Assembly (NCBI GenBank): GCA_031181345.1
Contig: JAPSLC010000041.1
Location: 1-47,112, forward strand
Source of the DNA: Cupriavidus sp.
GTDB taxonomy: Bacteria > Pseudomonadota > Gammaproteobacteria > Burkholderiales > Burkholderiaceae
DNA: 47,112 nt
Reading direction: 5' to 3'
Shown: positions 43,995-47,112 of the stretch, piece by piece
Layout: every line of letters starts with the position of its first letter
Position numbering within the stretch: the first letter of the stretch is position 1
Notes under the pieces: generated by a model
Databases searched by the model: none
What the model saw: the letters and a program-made list of their open reading frames with translations, nothing else
Told to the model about the DNA's origin: nothing
Program-made: the position numbers and the translations under genes

Positions 43995-44390
43995 GACGGG
44001 ATTGACGACTGACCGCGCAGTGTAGCTCGATTGCTGCGGTGCGTCGCTTGGGGAAAGCGCCTATGCGGCACGCGCCACCGCGCGTTTGCCCGCAGACCGC
44101 ATGGGGACGAGGCTGGCGGTCTCGTGGTGCGTTGCCGCAATATTTCGCATGATGAGAAACGATACCGTAATTTGAAAATTTCCCTTGTGCTGGGAAATGG
44201 CCTTCCATAGAATCGGTGCCGACCGAACGATGCGGGAGGAAGGCGGTCGGACCTTGTCCGGGTGCCAGCGATCACAGCGCCAGCCAATCCGCCCATCCAC
44301 GCCTCGCTCCGCACCCCCGTCAGACAGCGCCAGGCCAGCCATTCACGAAAGCGGCCGTTGCTGGCGCACGCATTCCACAGGAGACGATCC
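43995..44390. other. Divergent intergenic region between sensor kinase and aceE
   Basis: This 396-bp stretch holds the promoters of both divergent genes. The aceE promoter is listed separately. The remainder is GC-rich except an AT-rich segment around 44130-44180. No small gene or RNA was recognised. Confidence 0.7.
44178..44213 (+). promoter_or_regulatory. aceE promoter with inverted-repeat operator
   Basis: TTGTGC (44185-44190), a 17-bp spacer and TAGAAT (44208-44213) form a promoter about 180 bp before aceE. The perfect inverted repeat ATTTCCC-N7-GGGAAAT (44178-44198) overlaps the -35 box, an arrangement expected for a repressor or activator site. The bound protein is unknown; the divergent FixJ-type regulator is a natural candidate. 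Confidence 0.55.
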
Positions 44391-47078
44391 ATGTCAGCCG
44401 TACCAGAGCAGATCCTCGGCGCAGCCGGCGCCAACGACGCCGACCCGCAGGAAACCCAAGAGTGGCTCGAGGCCCTGCAGGGGGTGATTGGCGCGGAAGG
44501 CAGCGAGCGCGCGGCCTTCCTGATCGACAAGCAGATTGAATATGCGCGCGTGAACGGCGTCACCCAGCCGTTCCACGCCGAAACCCCGTACATCAATACG
44601 ATTCCGGTCGAGCAGCAGGCGCGCATCCCGGGCGACCAGGACATCGAGCACCGCATCCGTTCGTACTCGCGCTGGAACGCGATGGCGATGGTGCTGCGGG
44701 CCAACAAGCACACCAACGTCGGCGGCCACATCTCGTCGTACGCATCGGCGGCCACGCTGTACGACGTCGGCTACAACCACTTCTGGCATGCGCCGTCGGA
44801 CAAGCACGGCGGCGACCTGGTCTTCGTGCAGGGCCACTCGGCTCCCGGCGTCTATTCGCGCGCCTTCCTGCTGGGCCGGCTGACCACCGAACAGCTCGAC
44901 AACTTCCGCCAGGAAGTCGACGGCAAGGGCATCTCGTCGTACCCGCACCCCTGGCTGATGCCGGACTTCTGGCAGTTCCCGACCGTGTCGATGGGCCTGG
45001 GCCCGATCATGGCGATCTACCAGGCTCGCTTCATGAAGTACCTGGAGAGCCGCGGCCTGGTCAAGACCGAAGGCCGCAAGGTGTGGGCGTTCCTCGGCGA
45101 CGGCGAGACCGACGAGCCGGAATCGCTCGGCGCGATCGGCATGGCCGGCCGCGAGCAGCTGGACAACCTGGTCTTCGTCATCAACTGCAACCTGCAGCGC
45201 CTGGACGGTCCGGTGCGCGGCAACGGCAAGATCATCCAGGAGCTGGAATCGGAATTCCGCGGCGCCGGCTGGAACGTGATCAAGGTCGTCTGGGGCAGCC
45301 GCTGGGATTCGCTGCTGGCGCGCGATACCAAGGGCCTGCTGATGAAGCGCATGATGGAATGCGTCGACGGCGAGTACCAGACCTTCAAGGCCAAGGACGG
45401 CGCCTACGTGCGCGAGCACTTCTTCAACACGCCCGAGCTCAAGGCGATGGTGGCGGACTGGTCCGATGACGACATCTGGCGCCTGAACCGCGGCGGTCAC
45501 GATCCGCACAAGATCTACGCCGCCTACAAGGCCGCCACCGAGCACAAGGGCCAGCCGACGCTGATCCTGGCCAAGACCATCAAGGGCTACGGCATGGGCG
45601 ATGCCGGCCAGGCGATGAACATCACCCACCAGCAGAAGAAGATGCCGGTCGAGGCGATCCGCCGCTTCCGCGACCAGTTCAATCTGCCGGTGCCGGACGA
45701 CAAGCTGGAAGAAGTCCCGTACCTGACCTTCGAGGAAGGCTCGAAGGAACTCGAATACATGCGCGCCCGCCGCATGGAGCTCGGCGGCTATCTGCCGACG
45801 CGCCGCCAGAAGGCTGATCCGCTGCCGGTGCCCGACCTGTCGGCATTCTCGGCGCTGCTCAAGGCCACCGGCGAGGGCCGCGAGGTCTCGACCACGATGG
45901 CCTTCGTGCGGATCCTGAACACGCTGCTCAAGGACAAGCAGATCGGCAAGCATGTGGTGCCCATCGTCCCGGACGAGTCGCGCACCTTCGGCATGGAAGG
46001 CCTGTTCCGCCAGATCGGCATCTGGAACCAGCAGGGCCAGAAGTACGTGCCGGAAGACCATGACCAGCTGATGTTCTACAAGGAATCGCAGACTGGCCAG
46101 GTGCTGCAGGAAGGCATCAACGAAGCCGGCGCGATGTGCGACTGGATCGCGGCCGCCACGTCGTACTCGACGCACGGCGTGCAGATGATCCCGTTCTACA
46201 TCTACTACTCGATGTTCGGCATCCAGCGGATCGGCGATCTGTGCTGGGCCGCTGCCGACATGCGTTCGCGCGGCTTCCTGCTGGGCGGCACCTCGGGCCG
46301 CACCACGCTGAACGGTGAGGGCCTGCAGCACGAGGACGGCCACTCGCACGTGTTCCACGCGGTGATCCCGAACTGCATCTCGTACGACCCGACCTTCCAG
46401 TACGAGCTGGCGGTGATCATGCAGGACGGCCTGCGCCGCATGTACGCGGAGCAGGAGGACGTCTACTACTACCTGACGGTGATGAACGAGAACTACGAGC
46501 ACCCGGAAATGCCGGCTGGCGTAGAGAAGGACATCGTCAAGGGCATGTACGCGTTCCGCAAGGGCGCCGAGAACAGCAACGCCCCGCGCGTGCAGCTGCT
46601 CGGTTCGGGCACGATCTTCCGCGAGGTGATCGCCGCCGCCGAACTGCTGAAGAAGGACTGGGGTGTCGAGTCCGATCTGTGGAGCTGCCCGAGCTTCACC
46701 GAGCTGGCCCGCGAAGGCCAGGCCGCCGAGCGCTGGAACCTGCTGCATCCGACCGAGACGCCGCGCGAATCGCACGTGACCCAGTGCCTGAAGTCGGTGC
46801 GCGGTCCGGTGATCGCGTCGACCGACTACGTGCGCGCGTTCGCCGAGCAGATCCGCCCGTTCGTGCCGCGCCGCTACGTGGTGCTGGGCACCGACGGCTT
46901 CGGCCGCTCGGATACCCGCGAGAAGCTGCGCCACTTCTTCGAAGTGGACCGCCACTGGGTCACGCTGGCCGCCCTGAAGGCGCTCGCCGACGAGGGCGCC
47001 ATCCCGCGCGACAAGGTCGCCGAGGCCATCAAGAAGTACAACCTCGACCCGAACAAGCCGAATCCGATGACGGTCTGA
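44391..47078 (+). CDS. aceE: Pyruvate dehydrogenase E1 component (homodimeric type)
   Basis: The 895-residue protein is the TPP-dependent E1 of the pyruvate dehydrogenase complex, which decarboxylates pyruvate and acetylates the lipoyl domains of E2. The TPP motif reads FLGDGETDEPES...VFVINCNLQ (GDG to NCN). Typical blocks include HVGGHISSYASAATLYDVGYNHFW, represented by GGHISSYASAATLY, SHVFHAVIPNCISYDP and RRYVVLGTDGFGRSDTREKLR. Length is normal. ATG 44391 follows a good CAGGAGAC; a longer frame to 44262 has no family resemblance. The gene is followed by the window end; aceF is expected next. Confidence 0.98.
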   Translation: MSAVPEQILGAAGANDADPQETQEWLEALQGVIGAEGSERAAFLIDKQIEYARVNGVTQPFHAETPYINTIPVEQQARIPGDQDIEHRIRSYSRWNAMAMVLRANKHTNVGGHISSYASAATLYDVGYNHFWHAPSDKHGGDLVFVQGHSAPGVYSRAFLLGRLTTEQLDNFRQEVDGKGISSYPHPWLMPDFWQFPTVSMGLGPIMAIYQARFMKYLESRGLVKTEGRKVWAFLGDGETDEPESLGAIGMAGREQLDNLVFVINCNLQRLDGPVRGNGKIIQELESEFRGAGWNVIKVVWGSRWDSLLARDTKGLLMKRMMECVDGEYQTFKAKDGAYVREHFFNTPELKAMVADWSDDDIWRLNRGGHDPHKIYAAYKAATEHKGQPTLILAKTIKGYGMGDAGQAMNITHQQKKMPVEAIRRFRDQFNLPVPDDKLEEVPYLTFEEGSKELEYMRARRMELGGYLPTRRQKADPLPVPDLSAFSALLKATGEGREVSTTMAFVRILNTLLKDKQIGKHVVPIVPDESRTFGMEGLFRQIGIWNQQGQKYVPEDHDQLMFYKESQTGQVLQEGINEAGAMCDWIAAATSYSTHGVQMIPFYIYYSMFGIQRIGDLCWAAADMRSRGFLLGGTSGRTTLNGEGLQHEDGHSHVFHAVIPNCISYDPTFQYELAVIMQDGLRRMYAEQEDVYYYLTVMNENYEHPEMPAGVEKDIVKGMYAFRKGAENSNAPRVQLLGSGTIFREVIAAAELLKKDWGVESDLWSCPSFTELAREGQAAERWNLLHPTETPRESHVTQCLKSVRGPVIASTDYVRAFAEQIRPFVPRRYVVLGTDGFGRSDTREKLRHFFEVDRHWVTLAALKALADEGAIPRDKVAEAIKKYNLDPNKPNPMTV

Positions 47079-47112
47079 TCCGGCTGTCACTCCCGCGAAC
47101 CCCCGGGCACGG

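Noticed and set aside
41625..44012. Plus-strand open frame of 795 codons antisense to the sensor kinase
   Set aside because: Shadow frame, His/Arg/Gln-rich, no motif.
44394..47090. Minus-strand open frame of 898 codons antisense to aceE
   Set aside because: Shadow of aceE; low-complexity, no family resemblance.
1..47112. CRISPR array, insertion sequence, prophage or toxin-antitoxin locus
   Set aside because: No spaced repeats of the right length, no transposase or integrase frame, and no small overlapping toxin-antitoxin pair was recognised.

Overview
The window looks like chromosomal DNA of a high-GC betaproteobacterium of the Burkholderiaceae, most like Cupriavidus or Ralstonia. This rests on the infB-rbfA-truB/efflux/typA order, the large NAD-glutamate dehydrogenase, a Bug-type solute receptor, the PAS kinase and FixJ regulator divergent from aceE, and a recurring TAGAAT -10 box before tRNA and housekeeping genes. 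Assignment is by pattern recognition only; no database was searched.

Layout. 1-1725: end of infB, then rbfA and truB (translation and RNA modification). 1742-1790: a large palindrome. 1818-7000: a minus-strand operon marR - outer-membrane channel - emrA - emrB, a complete tripartite multidrug efflux system with a likely autoregulatory operator over the marR promoter. 7168-8988: typA with its terminator. 9083-14973: a surface-glycan island with visibly lower GC: GT2 (GtrB-like), GtrA flippase, DUF6311-type polytopic glycosyltransferase and FkbM methyltransferase in one overlapping minus-strand operon, with a divergent hexapeptide acyltransferase. 15036-18579: small accessory genes (DUF930, GNAT, maltose-O-acetyltransferase-like, three tandem DUF2188 genes, YkvA-like membrane protein, one unknown). 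18685-21515: translationally coupled GMC oxidoreductase and aldo/keto reductase. 21727-26598: the 1,623-residue NAD-glutamate dehydrogenase. 26599-26966: a suspicious G-homopolymer stretch. 26967-27956: a Bug receptor. 28184-31113: two identical tRNA-Lys(CTT) genes bracketing a LysR regulator and an 8-oxoguanine deaminase-like amidohydrolase. 31328-37852: DUF1488, SulP transporter, xthA, prlC, folD. 38066-40363: a 765-residue protein with an F-box-like N-terminal motif. 40591-43994: FixJ-type regulator and PAS sensor kinase. 44391-47078: aceE.

Most noteworthy: the F-box-like protein, which resembles eukaryote-directed effectors; the GtrB-GtrA-DUF6311-FkbM module, in which two unrelated enzymes end in the same beta-rich tail; the three DUF2188 paralogues; the paired tRNA-Lys loci; the operator candidates before marR, aceE and the Bug gene; and the G-run region, which may be a sequencing or assembly fault.
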